From the NCBI GenBank assembly GCA_029379385.1, contig CM055612.1:18600001-18664000 (forward strand): a stretch of DNA of 64,000 bases, read 5' to 3'. The notes under the pieces were generated by a model. That model did not search any database, was not told the DNA's origin, and saw only the letters and a list, made by a program, of their open reading frames with translations. Of the stretch, positions 11,861-25,720 are shown in pieces. The stretch's first letter is position 1. Each line of letters begins with the position of its first letter. The position numbers were made by a program, and so were the translations under genes. The stretch is from Quillaja saponaria. Lineage: Eukaryota; Streptophyta; Magnoliopsida; Fabales; Quillajaceae.

Positions 11861-14800
11861 CTAGCTCAGGATAGCAACTCCCAGAGGAGTAACTTCTATG
11901 TGAGGTATAATCTTTTCAAGTTCTACCCCATTGCTGACAGATGGAACCTTCTCGTCATAAGCCGAAACATGCACTCCCAGTGCAGCCCTGCCAGAAGGGT
12001 CCAGATTGTTTGACCAAGTAGCATCCCACCCAACGGCTTTCGCAGTGCTGCAAGCAATACTTGCACCCCCAGGAACAGTCAGCCCGGCAGAGTTCTGCAG
12101 AACCAAATACAGGAACAACAAAGTTAAATTAGGCTCTATTTCATCAAACATTATGATTGTATTTGTGTCTACTGGCTAGGACAGATCTGATGAAATTACC
12201 TGCGGGAAAAACCTCTCAAAGATCATTCTGTAGTAGTAGGCTTCTTTTGTCTTTGGAGTGTTGTGAGGGAAGATATGTGAAGCATAGGACATCATCTTGT
12301 CAGTCACCTGTAACATTAAGTTGGAAACAAATGACAAGCCAGTGAAACCGTGTTACAGACCTAGATAAAAATGGCATATACATAGACAAAAGAAAAATTG
12401 GATTGAAAACACAGGCTTGATCAATATTACATGTTGTGCAGCATGGGCTCTGAGGCCGTCAATCCAACTATAGCCAACTCCATCACTGAATTGCTCTTTT
12501 TGTCTGTACAGAATATGCTGCATGACATCAAACAGGAAATCTTAGTTTCACTAGTTACTTTGATACACTTCATTTAGATTAAATTTAACAAATCGTTTCC
12601 AAGTACCTTTGGAAGATAGGGATTTTCTTCGTCATCAAATGCCTTCCTAAGAATCCATTTCTCAATTCGTCCTTGATCTTTCTTTATCTGAAACATATTA
12701 AGCAAATAAAGGTGCCAATACTGAATAAATTCCTGTAATTGTGAGAATTGTTCCATAAAATTCATAAATCCAACAAAAAGTAGAATATTCATTTCATACC
12801 AATTTAAACTCAGGATCAATACTCATTGCAACATTAATAAACTCTTTGTCCAAAAATGGGACTCTGGCTTCCAGACCCCAAGCAAATGTTGATTTGTTAG
12901 CTCGCAAACAATCATATTGGTGGAGTGCCTTAATCTGCAAAAAAAGGAGAGGAAAGAACCATTTTCAGTTAACCCTTTTACTCAAATCCCTGTATATGCT
13001 AGCACTTTGGCACTTGTCAATTACCTTGTGGCACGTTTCCTGGTGGAACTCTTCCTTGTTGGGTGCTTTATGGAAGTACAAGTACCCACCAAAAATCTCA
13101 TCAGAGCCTTCTCCAGAGATTACCCACTTGACTCCTAGTGATTTAATCTTCCTCGACATAAGAAACATAGGGGTGCTTGCTCTAATTGTAGTTACATCAT
13201 ATGTTTCAATATGGTAGATAACATCTTCAATAGCATCTATTCCATCCTGCCAATGCCATAAATAGATGATTCATACTATTGACATTCATAAAAGGTAGGG
13301 CCAAAATTCTTGAGCTGAAAACACTATATAGTAAAAATACCTGAACAGTAAAGTGAAACTCATGATGAACAGTCCCTAAATAGTCAGCAACCTCTTTTGC
13401 AGCCCTCAGATCTGGTGAGCCCTGCTCAATGTAATCAGAATTTTAGCTCGAAAATAATTTAAAGATGTGTGTTTTTGTGGGGAGGACTTATTCAAAACTT
13501 ATCTTAAATGTCATTTCTAATATTCATAACTCACCTCAAGGCCAACACAGAAAGAATGTAATTTTGTTCCCCACTGCTTGGCAGCCTTTGTGTCTGCCAG
13601 GTAACGAGCAGTGATAGATGCGACCAGTGATGAATCTAAACCTCCAGAAAGCAAAACACCGAAAGGCACATCAGTCATCAGCCTCTTGATCACAGCCTGT
13701 TTATATCACACTCATTACATCAGTCATTTAAACAAACCTATGGTTAGAAGGTTTATGAAAAAAATTCTAATGATATATAAAATTTGTGAAACTTACCTTT
13801 TCAAAGGCACGTCTCAAAACTAGAGGATCATACGGAGTTGATGGAATAGACTCAGAGAACCAAGGAGGGTTGTACCATCTCTTAAATCCTCTGTCTTTGC
13901 TAGAGTACAAGTGACCAGGAGGAAAACATTTGAAATTTTCACAATCGTCATTTAATCCCTTCAACTCCGATGAAATCCAAACAGAACCTGAACACAAATA
14001 GAATGAAAGCTTATAGCTATATTTTTGCATTAAAATAGTAAACTGGATATAAAAAGACAACTTTAAATTGAAAGAATGGCCCTGAAACACTACCATCTAG
14101 CCCCCAACCAATATAGAGGGAAGTGACCCCTATCGCATCACGAGCAACAATGAAGCTGTTGTCATTGGTATCCAGCAGCACAAAAGAAAAAATCCCATCC
14201 AGCATGTCAACAAAGTTTTCCCCATACTCCTCATACTGACAATGAAATTTACAGAGACGATCAACATGTATGCAAGAAGTGAGAACTACAAGTACAAGCA
14301 TACATCACAATTTCAAACACAGTAACTAACTTGTGTAAAATTTCATTTTCACTTTTATCAATACAAGCTCAAGGTAACTCACCAAGTGCGCGATAACATC
14401 GCAATCACTGCCTGTTCGGAACTTGTGATTGGGTAATTGCTTCCTGAGCTCTTCATGATTGTAGATCTCTCCATTTACCTATTTTACAAACCATAAAACA
14501 ATTTTCCCCATCAATCAAAATTATCAGAAATTTTATACCTTTTATGTCAAAAGACATCAAATTAGTTATTGAGAGGGCCCTAAATAGTCCTCCACTTTTG
14601 CCGTTTTTAGAGTAATCTATTCCATAATCATGTATGAGAACCGTCATTGATTTTTGGCATATAACATACCGTGACAATGATGGATTTGTCTTCATTAAAC
14701 AGAGGTTGATCACCAGAAGCAGGATCGACAATGGCTAAACGTTGATGAGCCAAATAACAATCACCATGTTGGTGAAGTCCACTCCAGTCTGGACCACGAT

Positions 14801-15659
14801 GCTTCAATCTGTTACATCCATCAACAACAACAACAGAAAGATTTAACCAAACAATCGCTTCTCTTTCAGGAAAAGAAAATGTCATCAATTAAAATAAAAG
14901 CATGATTACCAATAATTGTATTGAGTATTGACCCACATCCTACTTGGCTTTTTCTATTACTAAACACTTCACTGATAACAATGAATTTAACATTTAAACA
15001 CTTATCTAATCAATGATCAACAACAATAATAGAAGAAACTATTAACCAAATAATCTTTTTCTATAAATTTTTCAAAAACTCTTTTAGAAAGTATTTATGC
15101 AAATAACTGTATAGTGACGTGGGCCGTTATCTTAATTAAACATTACACACTTATCTTTAGATAAGTGATATTGGGTCCCAATAGGAAGCAATAACTACAA
15201 TAATTGAAATTATAAAGAAAGTTTAGCTCATAAAATTCCATTCTTGTCATAAAGCTTTTGATGAACAATATTCCATTATAGTGGCTATGAGGTACTTCTA
15301 TTAATCAGAAATGACAATTTTATTGGAACTTACTTTACTTAACATAAGCCCAGAACTTAACAAAATCTTGACAAAAGTGAAGCATGAAGGACAAATTGAA
15401 AAACACAAAAGACTCCTAACATGGAAAGTTTCCCACAAAATTGGAATGTTTTCAAAGGAAAAAAAAGAAACAGAGAATTATCTCAAACACACCCAACAAA
15501 AACGCAGAAATGGGTATTGTAATTTGGATTGGCAACATGAATTTTAAAGCAGATGATTAAAACGAAAGGAAATTATTGCCTGCGAGAAAGCTCGAGCACG
15601 CGAACCCTTTTGGCTTGGGAATCATCAGAGCAGCCAAGCACAGCTAGTATTCCACACAT
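11861..15659 (-). CDS. ASN1: Asparagine synthetase [glutamine-hydrolysing], class I (ASN1 type)
   Basis: Converts aspartate, glutamine and ATP to asparagine and glutamate; asparagine is a main nitrogen carrier in plants. Thirteen exons (5' to 3'): 15659-15580, 14808-14670, 14478-14383, 14235-14094, 13987-13797, 13696-13535, 13421-13341, 13246-13025, 12934-12800, 12687-12607, 12517-12431, 12307-12200 and 12094-11861. Together they give 585 codons plus stop with no break. The protein starts [10 protein letters not shown]; Cys2 is the amidotransferase nucleophile. The glutaminase domain spans about residues 1-210 ([23 protein letters not shown]). The synthetase domain has the ATP PP-loop SGGLDSS at 233-239 and SGEGSDE at 341-347. 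The N-terminal and C-terminal halves fit ASN1 ([32 protein letters not shown]) better than ASN2/ASN3. Intron 1 (14809-15579) has a GC donor (CGCAG|GCAATA) instead of GT; the other twelve are GT-AG. Intact. Confidence 0.98.
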
Positions 15660-15872
15660 TGTTGATGGAAATAAAAAAAACCCAGAAAACCAAATTACCC
15701 AAAGAACAAGAAAAAGAAGGATGATTTTGCGAAGAAAACAATGGTAAGTTAAAGAGAACAAAGAAAATGGATAATATTAATTTTGACGAGGAAACAGAAA
15801 CAAGGTGATGGCAGTGAGAAAATATAACGTATAATGGTTGAAGGAGTAAGGCACCTTGCATCGCCAAAAGCA
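15660..15872 (-). promoter_or_regulatory. ASN1 5' leader
   Basis: Lies between the TATA element and the ATG. It is pyrimidine-rich on the coding strand, with short upstream open frames. No intron was evident. The extent is inferred from TATA position only. Confidence 0.45.
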
Positions 15873-15880
15873 TATTTATA
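15873..15880 (-). promoter_or_regulatory. ASN1 TATA box
   Basis: TATAAATA on the minus strand, about 215 bp upstream of the ASN1 ATG, placing a start site near 15845. Confidence 0.6.
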
Positions 15881-16012
15881 GGTGAACTGCGTTTGAAACG
15901 GTGTCGTTTGTGTAGTTTCTCGGAACACGTTTCTTTTGTTCAACTGGCTACGATAAAATAAATTAAAATAATCTTCAAGCCCGGGACCACAGCCACTTTC
16001 TTATATGATTGT

Positions 16013-16020
16013 CCACGTGG
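16013..16020 (-). promoter_or_regulatory. Palindromic G-box upstream of ASN1
   Basis: CCACGTGG lies about 135 bp upstream of the TATA element. G-box/ACGT cores are bound by bZIP and bHLH factors. In Arabidopsis ASN1 is a known target of sugar- and energy-responsive bZIPs. The functional link here is inference from position. Confidence 0.55.
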
Positions 16021-18945
16021 GCGAATTTGGTACGTTGCTGGTTTTTTTTTTATTAATTTGTTGATATATTTTTAGTTCTTAAAATTTTATAGAAAATTCA
16101 GTTTAGTTCTTGTTATCTTTCTTATTTTAAACCGAGTCCTAAAAATTTAAAAATCATGCCATTGTCATCCCAACCATCGCCTACTATTAAAATTATAGTA
16201 ATAGCAATAAAGATGATGGTGTCTCGTATCTACATTGCACAATGAAAATTGATTTTGAATAACAATACTTTAAATTTTAGATCTGATAATTAGATTTGTT
16301 GAGACAGATTGAATATTTAAATTAAAATTTTCTGTACTTAGCTAGTTTGCATATTGTTATTAAGACTTGAGTAGTTGAGAAGAGCTTAATTCGAGTTGAT
16401 TCCTGATCGAGTAGGGTCATTTTTATTAGATTTATATGGATTTAAATTTGGATCTTTCAAATTATGTCAATGTCTAATTTATAATGTTTATTTTAAACTC
16501 GAAAATAGATAATCTTAATCATGACCATGTACACAAAATGTGTTTTTGATGATCCTTTAATCTCTTTCTAATACAACATCATACTATAAGATTTCATTGG
16601 AAAGTTTGAAGTATTGTTGACTAAATTGAATTTTTGACAAACTATAAGAGATAACTCAGCAATTAAACCTCATAAGTATTTTAAGCAACAAAGAAAAATT
16701 AAAAAAGATGTTGACAATAAAATGAGCATATGTATTTTTCAACGATTTACGTGGCAATTAGTAGGATGCTGCCATATCATAGACCATAACGCGTTACTGA
16801 CGTGGCTTTGATTAATGACATTTTTGGCATCTATAATTAGTGACATGTTTGATAAAATAAATAAATAAATAATTGATGTCATGCTTTTTATTTTATTGTT
16901 TTGCGACCAATGCAACGCTACTTATAATTTAGCTTATGTCCATCCAATTAGCTATCATTCGTCATGGCCAAGAAAATAAATTTGATCCTTCATTTTATTT
17001 TCATTTTTTATTATTATATGTCACAATGATCCCTCATTTACATTTTCAAACTAGCCCCAAATATTGGTTTAGTGATTAATGATGTTTGGTCTTTTTATTT
17101 GACTTTTTGCCAGTAGGAGAGATGAATTATTCAAAATATGTATAAATTGGTCAGAACATCACTTGACTACCAAAAAAAAAATAAAAAATTTACTTTTTAT
17201 TAACAAAAATTAGAGAAGAAATTATACAAGGAGGAATATGATATAAACTTATTTTGACATTTGTGAATCTTAATTATTAATTTGTAACTAAAGAATGTGG
17301 GATTAGATGAATATTGTCTCCATTTAATTCAGATTGTGATTAATTTGTCGATTACGATTTTTCTTGATCTTCCTTCTTAATTAAGTATAGTCCTTATGAT
17401 AAGAAGTCTAATCATGCATGTGACATTGTTTCCATAAAATTTCTATATTAATTTAAAAGAGTATTTTGTGTATAGTTTATTTTCTAAAGGTACGTACATG
17501 CATAATTTTCACATGGAAGAATATTAAATAATGAGAGATTTAGATATAATCAATTTTAAAAATTATTGTCCAATGAATCCCTTCCACCGCATAAGATTAA
17601 AAAAATGCCTTATGATTGCGATTAATTATAATTAATGAAGTTTAATTATTGTTAATTTAATTTGCATAATGATCACGAGGAACTATTCTAGTTAATTAAT
17701 TAATTAATTAATATATATTTCGAATTACTTATAATTAATCACAGTTCATTAAATTCTTATCTGGAAATGAATGAGACAATTCACTCAGAATTATGATCTT
17801 GCATCCACGTGAAGGTCGTGTTGCCCATTTTGTTTTGTCTATCTTCTTCTTCTAATAATTTAAATCTTGTGAATCGAATTTCTGTACGTAGAAGGATGAT
17901 ATCTAATTAATATCTTTGTCCATAATGAAAATTAAAATTTTATTTATTTCTTTCTAGTTCTCTTTTGGTTCTCATTCCTTAAAAATAATAATTTTTTTTT
18001 TTTCATTTTTCTCCAATTTAAGATGATGTCAAATATTTAATTTTGGTATTTGAATAATCCAATCAAACTGGCAAAATATTTCTGAAATGTTGCATGTACC
18101 CCGAAAGTTGGATATATGACCACTTGACCAGTCCATGCCATCCTTCTTATTAAATCTAACATATAAATTATATTAGCCTCATTGCACTGCTTACTAAGAG
18201 TTCAGAGGATTTTTTTTTTTTTTAAAGAATTATATGTACATTTATTTTAATATGTTCAAATGTTATTTACTACTTGAACCACGCATTGTGAGTTATATTT
18301 TACAAGTAGTTACAGAAACAATTTAGAGTTTTTATTTTAAAATTTACTTTAATTTTTAAATTTGATTATAGTTTTATTTTAAAAAAAAAAAAAAAAAGTG
18401 GCTTGAGGTGCGTATTTGCAATGAGTTAGTTTCTTATATTTTTGGTTGGTTTTTTTTTTTTTTTTCACATAAAAAATCTAAATAGTTATATATATATATA
18501 AGTTAAAATAAATTCAAGATAAAAGATGAGACCATAAATAATCTACTTTTAAAAATACATCTTAGAATGTAGAGATAATATTATGCAACTTAATTTTATT
18601 ATTTTTTGAAATTAATTCTATTAAATTATTGTTAGTTCAATTAATAAAAATATTTTTGTATTCAGCATAGAAGAATTTTAAAAGTACTTGTCGGGCTATT
18701 ATATTCAATATCATACCTCTTTAAAACCCTTAAAAATATTGAACTTTTCTATTTTCTATAAAATAAATAGAAAATCTCTGCAAGAAAATCTATTGTATAT
18801 TTTCCGCGTTTTTGCATGTAACAGGATAAGAACGTTAGCAAATTGATTTAATACTGACCCTCAAAGAAAATAAACGAACAAGAAATTTATAGCCTGATTA
18901 CCACAAATAAATATTTAAATAAAAGAAAGAACAACCAAGAACAAT
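16021..18945. other. AT-rich intergenic DNA upstream of ASN1
   Basis: No coding homology was found. Holds TTAA microsatellites (about 17693-17716) and several A or T runs of 15-19 bases (about 18211 and 18380). Confidence 0.5.
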
Positions 18946-18946
18946 C

Positions 18947-19018
18947 CACTTATCCTTATTTTCAGTCACATACAAGCTACGGTATCCACTTATCCTTATT
19001 CATGGTCACATACAAAGC
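18947..19018 (+). repeat. About 36-bp tandem duplication
   Basis: TCCACTTATCCTTATT...GTCACATACAA occurs twice in a row, starting near 18947 and 18984. Confidence 0.65.
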
Positions 19019-19120
19019 TTAGAAATTTCTACATATGGAGTTCGCTTTTTCTTTTATTTTTTGTTTAACTTATACTCTTCACAAGCATAAGTACTCTTAA
19101 AAAGTATTACTAACCCTAGC

Positions 19121-19540
19121 CTTAAGTTTAGTTTGGTAATGTTGCAACTTTTTGAGAAGTGATGTGCTCTTCTAGCTTTCTTAAAACTGCTTTTAAAAAG
19201 TCAGCATTAGTATTTGGTGAAATAATATAAAACTGCTCTCAATAAGTAGAAGTTACAAAATTAGTGTTTGATAAATTCATTGTAAGACTATTTTGAAAAT
19301 CTAAATTGACTATAATAAATTTTGATAATTAATAGAAGGACTGGAAGTTGGAAAGCTTAATTAATCAAAGAAAAAATGCTAATTTTTATTAATATTTAAA
19401 GTCATTTTAGTCATTTAATTTTTTTAAAAGCAGAAGTTAGGTTTTAAAAGCACCCCAATTTTTGTTTTACTCAACAAAATTGACTTATGCTTTTCATAAG
19501 CATAAGCACCCTTCTAAAGAGTGTTATCAAATCAAGCCTT
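19121..19540. mobile_element. MITE, family A copy 1
   Basis: About 420 bp with diverged terminal inverted repeats: left AAGTTTAGTTTGGTAATGTT, right end (reverse complement) AAGGCTTGATTTGATAACA. It contains AGTAGAAG and AGAAGTTAG blocks and ends AGCACCCTTCTAAAGAGTGTTATCAA. The same layout occurs at 27975-28375, including CTCTCAATAAGTAGAA and AAGAG.GTTATCAA. Superfamily not determined. Confidence 0.6.
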
Positions 19541-20240
19541 GATCAAACAATAGTCATCTAATCTTGGTTGATAGGTAAGCATATCTGCTATATTTATATT
19601 ACATATAATATAAAAGTAAATTAAATTCTTCTTTTAATTTTTAAAAATACCATTTATAAAAAGTTTGATTTTCATTCTTATCTCTTTTAAGTTCAACTTC
19701 TAACTCTCACATTTTAGATAAATAATTTTTTGATAATGATATAATTGTTTTTCTAATTCTTCTCTATCCTAATAATTCTATTTGAAATATGTTGTTTTGG
19801 TGAAACATTCCGCCAAAATAATATAAATGTATGCTATGAATTGTTATTATTTATATTTATAACCAAAAAAAAAAAAAAAAAACATAATATATATTTAGAG
19901 TTAATATTTGAGAGAAGTTATTTACTTTAAATAAAAAGACAAAACTATTAATTTTGGAGTGTTTTTAATTTGGGATCATTTTGAGAAGGAAAAAAAAATA
20001 TTTATAATTGTCAATTGTAATAAAATGTAATTTGTTTGTGACAGTAAATGTAACAAAATAAGTCTTGATAACACAAATATTTGACAAAATTAATTTAATT
20101 TGTTTGCAATATAAATTTCTCTTATTGGTTTCTAATTATTAAAAGAAGGGTGAAAGACATCATGGAGGATGTAGGATGGAGGAAGGAACAGAGAATTTTT
20201 TTTTTTTTTTGTGGGATCCTATATAGAGAATTCGGAAGGT
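19541..20240. other. AT-rich intergenic DNA
   Basis: No gene or named repeat was recognised. Poly-A tract near 19864-19881. Confidence 0.4.
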
Positions 20241-20299
20241 CACCATATCCCTTAGATGCACTAGAAGGTGGTCTTAAGGATGAAACTGTCTATGGAGGA

Positions 20300-20750
20300 A
20301 AGGAAAACCCCACACCGGTACTTCCATAGGATGAATAGCATATATAGGAAGAAACGATTTCATATTTGGATGAAATATGTGTGTTTTGTGCACTTAGGAG
20401 CATTTAACTCAGAAACCTCAAAAATTAGGCATTGGGGGAAAATAGGCATTTAATGTCCAATGGACGAGCTGAGGATACTAGCACATCCGTGAGGACTAAT
20501 AAGACATGTAGAAAGAAATGGTTTCACATTTGGGTCAAAGATGTGCATTTTGTGCGCTTGTAAGTGTATCAACTTAGAAACTTAGAAATTTAGGTGTTGA
20601 GTGGGGCAAAATTGTCATTTTGACATCTGACAGGGAGTTGGGGATACCAGCACGTCCATGAGCATGAATAAGAGGAAGAAATGATTTCAAATTTGGATAA
20701 AAGGTGTGTGATTTATGCATTAGGGAGTGTTGTAAACTTAAAAGCTTTTG
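20300..20750 (+). repeat. 164-bp tandem repeat, about 2.5 diverged units
   Basis: Units start at about 20346 (AGGAAGAAACGATTTCATA), 20510 (AGAAAGAAATGGTTTCACA) and 20673 (AGGAAGAAATGATTTCAAA), giving periods of 164 and 163 bp. Shared landmarks include TTTGTGC.CTT, AACTTAGAAAC/AACTCAGAAAC, GATAC..GCAC.TCC.TGAG and AATAAGA. A further decayed partial unit precedes 20346. The short open frames at 20268 and 20681 are by-products of the repeat. Confidence 0.75.
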
Positions 20751-21317
20751 ACATAACTAACTTATATTCTTCGTCAAATGCAAGATTTTTCAGGACACTT
20801 CTTTATCAGTCGCTTCACATTTGCATCACGATCAAAATGATGATGTGCAAGAGGAGCGGGATATGACTACTAGGAATGCATAGTAGGAGATTTATTTAGT
20901 TGTTATGATCAAACTTAGTATTTTTAAATACCTATATTGTTGGTGTTTTGAGCCTTAAGTGATTTGTTGACATTTGTATACCAAAAAATAATTAAAAATT
21001 GAAGTATCAACATCTGCAATAACACATCAGCGTCTAATTTTCAGTTTCCATAAGTAAATATCAGTGTCCAACTTTCATTTTCCACCTCGGTGCACGTTAA
21101 TGATAGTATCAACTTGTTAGCTTCCATTAAATACATATTGTAAGTGGATATTAGTATTGCCGTTCACTTGTGGAAATTGATAATTACACTTTTGACGAAT
21201 GCTGAAACCACTTTTTTCTTGTAGCGAAAAATAAACCTATTTTTCATTGTGTAATTCATAAACTAAACAAATAGACCTTTTATGTTTTAACCAAAATGGA
21301 ACACAAAAACCAGAAAA

Positions 21318-21440
21318 TTTTGGACCATCGTGTACAACCTAATCCTTTCACCCCCACAAGCCTAATATACTAGAAAAAGTTTTGGATCATCGTGTACAAC
21401 CTAATCCTTTCACCCCACAAGCCTAATATACAAGAAAATT
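21318..21440 (+). repeat. 62-bp tandem duplication
   Basis: Two near-identical units start at 21318 and 21380 (TTTTGGA.CATCGTGTACAA, CCTAATCCTTTCACCCC, ACAAGCCTAATATAC). Confidence 0.85.
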
Positions 21441-23565
21441 TAGGTAGTTTTTGTCCTGTTTTTTTTTTTTTTTTGTTTTTTTTTGTTTGCTAAGAAGAAT
21501 TTAGGTGGTGATGTTACAAGTAAAAATCTACTGATCCTTAAGTTTCTGATTCTTTTAGCACAATATCTACAATGAAATGTATATATGTATATATATATAC
21601 GTTAATATGTATAGAATTTATAAAAATTAGAAATAACAATTAATAGTTGAAACTACAGTAAGTTAAAGAAAATTATGATCAATATCATATATTTAAAATT
21701 ATATCCTTTATCGATGATAAGTAACATGAAATTAGAAGCTAGTACAATAGTTTGCTCAATCATAAAATTTAAAGAAGGTTTTCCTCCCTCCAAAATTCAC
21801 TAATTTGAAGGGGTATAATAGTTTGCTCAATCAATTTAACTCCGTGTACTAATCACATTTCTAAATTTATTAATTTTTGAACATTTATGTTATTAAATTA
21901 TATTTTTGTTTTGAAGTATCACTAAAAATTCAAGTTTTCATATATATACATATGTGGAAGATATTTTTTCTTTATTTTATTACAGAATAAATTAAAAAAA
22001 AAAAGATTAAGATAATGCATTGATAAAAAATAAAAATAAAAACTAAAAATAGATAGTAACATAGAAAAACTAAGTATTTGTAGCTCATTCAGAAAGAGAA
22101 AATATAAATTATAAAATTTTGTACTTTGAAAATAAAAATACAACTTTGTATTTTTTTTTCTCTAAATTATTTTATAATACTGTTAATTTTCCAGCAGTAG
22201 AGAAGAATATTATATTTCACCAATTTTAGATATATCTTAGTGTCGTTGTAAACCTCAAAAGAGAATAGTGCAATTTACTCTTTTTACGGTTTTGCTTTCC
22301 TAACATTTTATCTATCAATGTGTTTTGAACAAAATTCTTTTCGTGGCTTTTCTTTCTTTCTTTTTTTTTTTTTTTTGGGAAACTTTCATTTACAATTCTT
22401 AAAGTATTACACTTCTATCAATCTCATCATAAAAGTATTTTTTTGAGACAACTTCATCATAATTTTTTAAAAATATTTGTAATGTCATCCTCCAGTCTAA
22501 CATCATTAATATTTTGAATAAAAATTGTTGATGTGATTAAATTTTTTTTTTCTCACATATGCGCTGAGGTGGTAAAAAACAAATATATATATATTAACTC
22601 ATTTCACGCATTCTTTATCACTCTTATTTTTATTGTCTCTCCCAAAAATAATGAAATAAGAGTTTGTGATGATTATAATATTTGAAAAATATAAGTAATT
22701 TAATAATATCTTTTTTGAAAGAGAAAGGAATGAGAGAGTAAGAGTGCAAAATAATTTTAAAACGAAGTTGACAAAAAAAACTAATGTTTTTATGATGAAA
22801 TTGACAATAAAATCATACTTTAAAGACAATTATTTGTCAACTCAACATTTATGTAAGACTCAATAAAATATTTTAAGTCATAGCTATATTTTTCGTCTAA
22901 AATATTAACAGTATTAGATTTGAAAAAATATTACAAAAGTTTTAAAAATTTTGGGACGAAAATGATAAAAGTATCATAGCAACTTTAAATGTTATTTTAT
23001 ATATTTTGTTTACGACACCATGGTATATTATAAATTTTGAAATGTCACAATATTTGCGCTACTTGTGAAAGAAACAATATACTTGTGGTTTCCATTAATT
23101 ACTGTCAAAACTAATAATGCTTCAAATATTGGCTTGTTTCATGTGTTTTCGAATAGGCCAAAAAGTGTCAATCAATGCACGAAGCCTCTCTAAGAATTAT
23201 GCCTTTTCAGTTAATAAGTTTTGTGACCTCTAGACATCTCTTAGAGCTCTCTTGCATCAACATATATACAATACAAGGCCATTGCATGAAAAACTTGCCA
23301 GTGACTTTTGGGTAAGAATAGGAGGCCATGTTTGTTTCTCTCAAAATCAAATTATTTGCGGTTACATCTTTCTTAATTCCTTTTGGAGCACAAACACCAC
23401 CAGATCACAATATAGCCAATATATTTTCTTATTTTTCGAAACTTTATTATCAGTTTGGTGTACAGATTACAAAAGTTAGATTAGCGATAAGTCATATTGC
23501 AAAAGTTAAACTGATCATAAGCTAAATATACATTTGATATACATATTGTAAATAAGTAAAACAAA
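21441..23565. other. AT-rich intergenic DNA
   Basis: No coding homology was recognised. Small open frames (for example 21922-22143, 22599-22829 and 23252-23479) are low-complexity or shadow frames. Confidence 0.45.
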
Positions 23566-23573
23566 TGTTTGGT

Positions 23574-23946
23574 TAGGGGTGGCACTCAAGTTAAATAATT
23601 CAAATTCGAATTTTAATTCGAATAGTACATAATTCGATTCGATATTTGACGAATAATTTCAAATAGTGCTCAAATTATAATTAATTTTTGAAATAATATA
23701 TGTTTTTATTAAAAAATTTATATAAAAAAATTATTGTTATTATTTTTTAACCAAAATACCCTAAATATTCTAATATTCGTACCAAAATACCCTTAATATT
23801 CAAATTCGAATGTTTGAAATTCAATTCAAATTTGAATTCGAATCTAAGATTAAGTTCATATGAGTAGTTGAATTCGAGTACTGGAATTCAAATTCAAATT
23901 TGAACAATGCCATATTTGAAGTAATTCGATTCGAATTCCACGCCTA
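23574..23946. mobile_element. hAT-type MITE with 8-bp target-site duplication
   Basis: 373 bp. Ends are TAGGGGTGG and CCACGCCTA (reverse complement TAGGCGTGG), a 9-bp TIR with one mismatch. It is flanked by the direct 8-bp repeat TGTTTGGT at 23566-23573 and 23947-23954. The interior is rich in AATTCGAA and AATTCAAA palindromes. An 8-bp TSD and A/G-rich short TIRs are hallmarks of hAT elements. No transposase. Confidence 0.85.
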
Positions 23947-24544
23947 TGTTTGGTATGCATATTGCAAACGTCAGTTTCGATATGTAATTACTATTAAGGG
24001 AATGTATAACAATGATATTTTGTTTACAAATTGCATAAGTTATTTTAATATTATTTAGTTACCCAAAAGATTGAGATTGGCTCACTCCCAATTAGTCCAA
24101 ATTGGAGAAATTCCTTAATTGATAAAAGTAGCTGTAGAGAAGTTTTTGACTTTTCAGATTGCATGTGATACTAAAACTGTCCAATTGACCCTTAATCCAT
24201 TTATCCTTTTATATATTAACAGTTCTCTCTAACCCAAAAGTCACAATCAGCAATTAGATTTTGTAATCTATATACCAAACGAGCTCTAAGTTACTCAGAG
24301 ATGGGGTTGCCAATGAGTCAGGTCAGGTCAACTTTCTGACCCGGTCCAATGACTTTGAATCATATTTTTGGATCATTGATCCATTACATCAAGATAATTA
24401 TCTTCATAAAAAAATGAATTAATCTTTTGTCAACTCTCTTAATTTTAGAGATTATAATTTCTTAATATGCAAAATTTATTTTAAAAAAATAAATTAAGAA
24501 AGTTAATTTTTGTTTTAACGTCAATAGAGTATATTATTAAGGGT

Positions 24545-24720
24545 TACTCAACAAGTTGTGATTTAAATGGTAAGACACACTTAAGCTTAGTAATTGAGAG
24601 AGCTCTGCAATGTTAGGGGTTCGAGCCAGCAAGAAAACAGTTGTGGGGAGAAACAATCACAAATCTCGAACGAGATTAAACTTACACTCACAAGATGTGA
24701 GGATACTTGTGAAAAAATAT
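24545..24720 (+). mobile_element. tRNA-derived SINE
   Basis: A-box-like TGTGATTTAAATGG at 24557-24570 and B box GGTTCGAGCC at 24618-24627, with typical spacing. About 90 bp of tRNA-unrelated body follows (CAAATCTCGAACGAGATTAAAC), then an A/T-rich tail near 24715. It differs in sequence from the SINE at 3484. Confidence 0.6.
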
Positions 24721-24881
24721 ATATATAATTCTCAATTTAAATCTTAATAATATTGTTGTTTTTTTTTCTTTTTATATTCTAGTAAGTACATAATCCCTAA
24801 GCACAAATTTCAGCAGCTACTTGTTTAAGCGATTGGACAATACGATAAGATAATATTAGATTGAAAAGTGTTGGGATCAGG

Positions 24882-25179
24882 GATGCACAATAATTGTCTT
24901 ACTGCTTAATCTTAATCATTTCTTTGCGCATGTAACATTGAGATTTTCTAAACCATAACATAATTAATTTGGTTGTATGTCTATTACATATTTTATTAGT
25001 TATTAAAAATGTATCCAACATGATGTCGATGCACAATAATTGTCTTACTGCTTAATCTTAATCATAATCATTTCTTTGCGCATGTAACATTGGGGTTTTC
25101 TAAACCCTAAGATAATTAATTTGGTTGCATGTCTATTACATATTCTATTAGTTATTAAAAATGTATCCAACATGACGTC
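24882..25179 (+). repeat. 146-bp tandem duplication
   Basis: Copies start at 24882 and 25028, each beginning GATGCACAATAATTGTC and ending near CCAACATGA.GTC. They are nearly identical apart from a 6-bp AATCAT insertion and a few substitutions in copy 2. Confidence 0.9.
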
Positions 25180-25407
25180 GATGCTGATGATAGCAACAAT
25201 TAATTAATATTGCTTATTCTTTTTTTAGCAAAAGAGAAATATTATGCTAATTAAGCATGTATTCTATAATTTTAAATAATTAAATATATATTGTTTGCCT
25301 AATTTCCAACACTACCTACCAGCAATTAAAAAGATTGGAACTGTACTCCCCACATGACATCACACCTAACACCTAACACCTAGTCGTCGGATATTTCTTA
25401 CATAAAT

Positions 25408-25720
25408 AATGGACAATTTGACACTGTCAAAAGTGAAGATAAAGTAAATCATATTGTCGATATTTTTATTATTACTGTTACAGTTAAAGAAGTATGAACC
25501 CTCAAATATTTTTTTTTTATTAACTTTTTTTATATTGTTAAACTAATTCGATATTAATAGTGGGGAATTTGACACCATAAAAAGTGAAGACAAAGGAAAG
25601 TATATGTCGATATTTTTTGGTCTTTAAAATAATCTGGTATTGATAGAAAAGACATTTATATTAGAAGTGGGCAATTTGACACCGTAAAAAATCGGGATAA
25701 AGAATAGTATATTGTGGATA
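25408..25720 (+). repeat. Three degenerate copies of a 55-bp motif
   Basis: Copies at about 25408, 25562 and 25666 share GG..AATTTGACACC.T.AAAA, G..GA.AAAG.A.A.TATA and TGT.GATA. Spacing is irregular (about 154 and 104 bp), so this is not a simple tandem array. Confidence 0.55.
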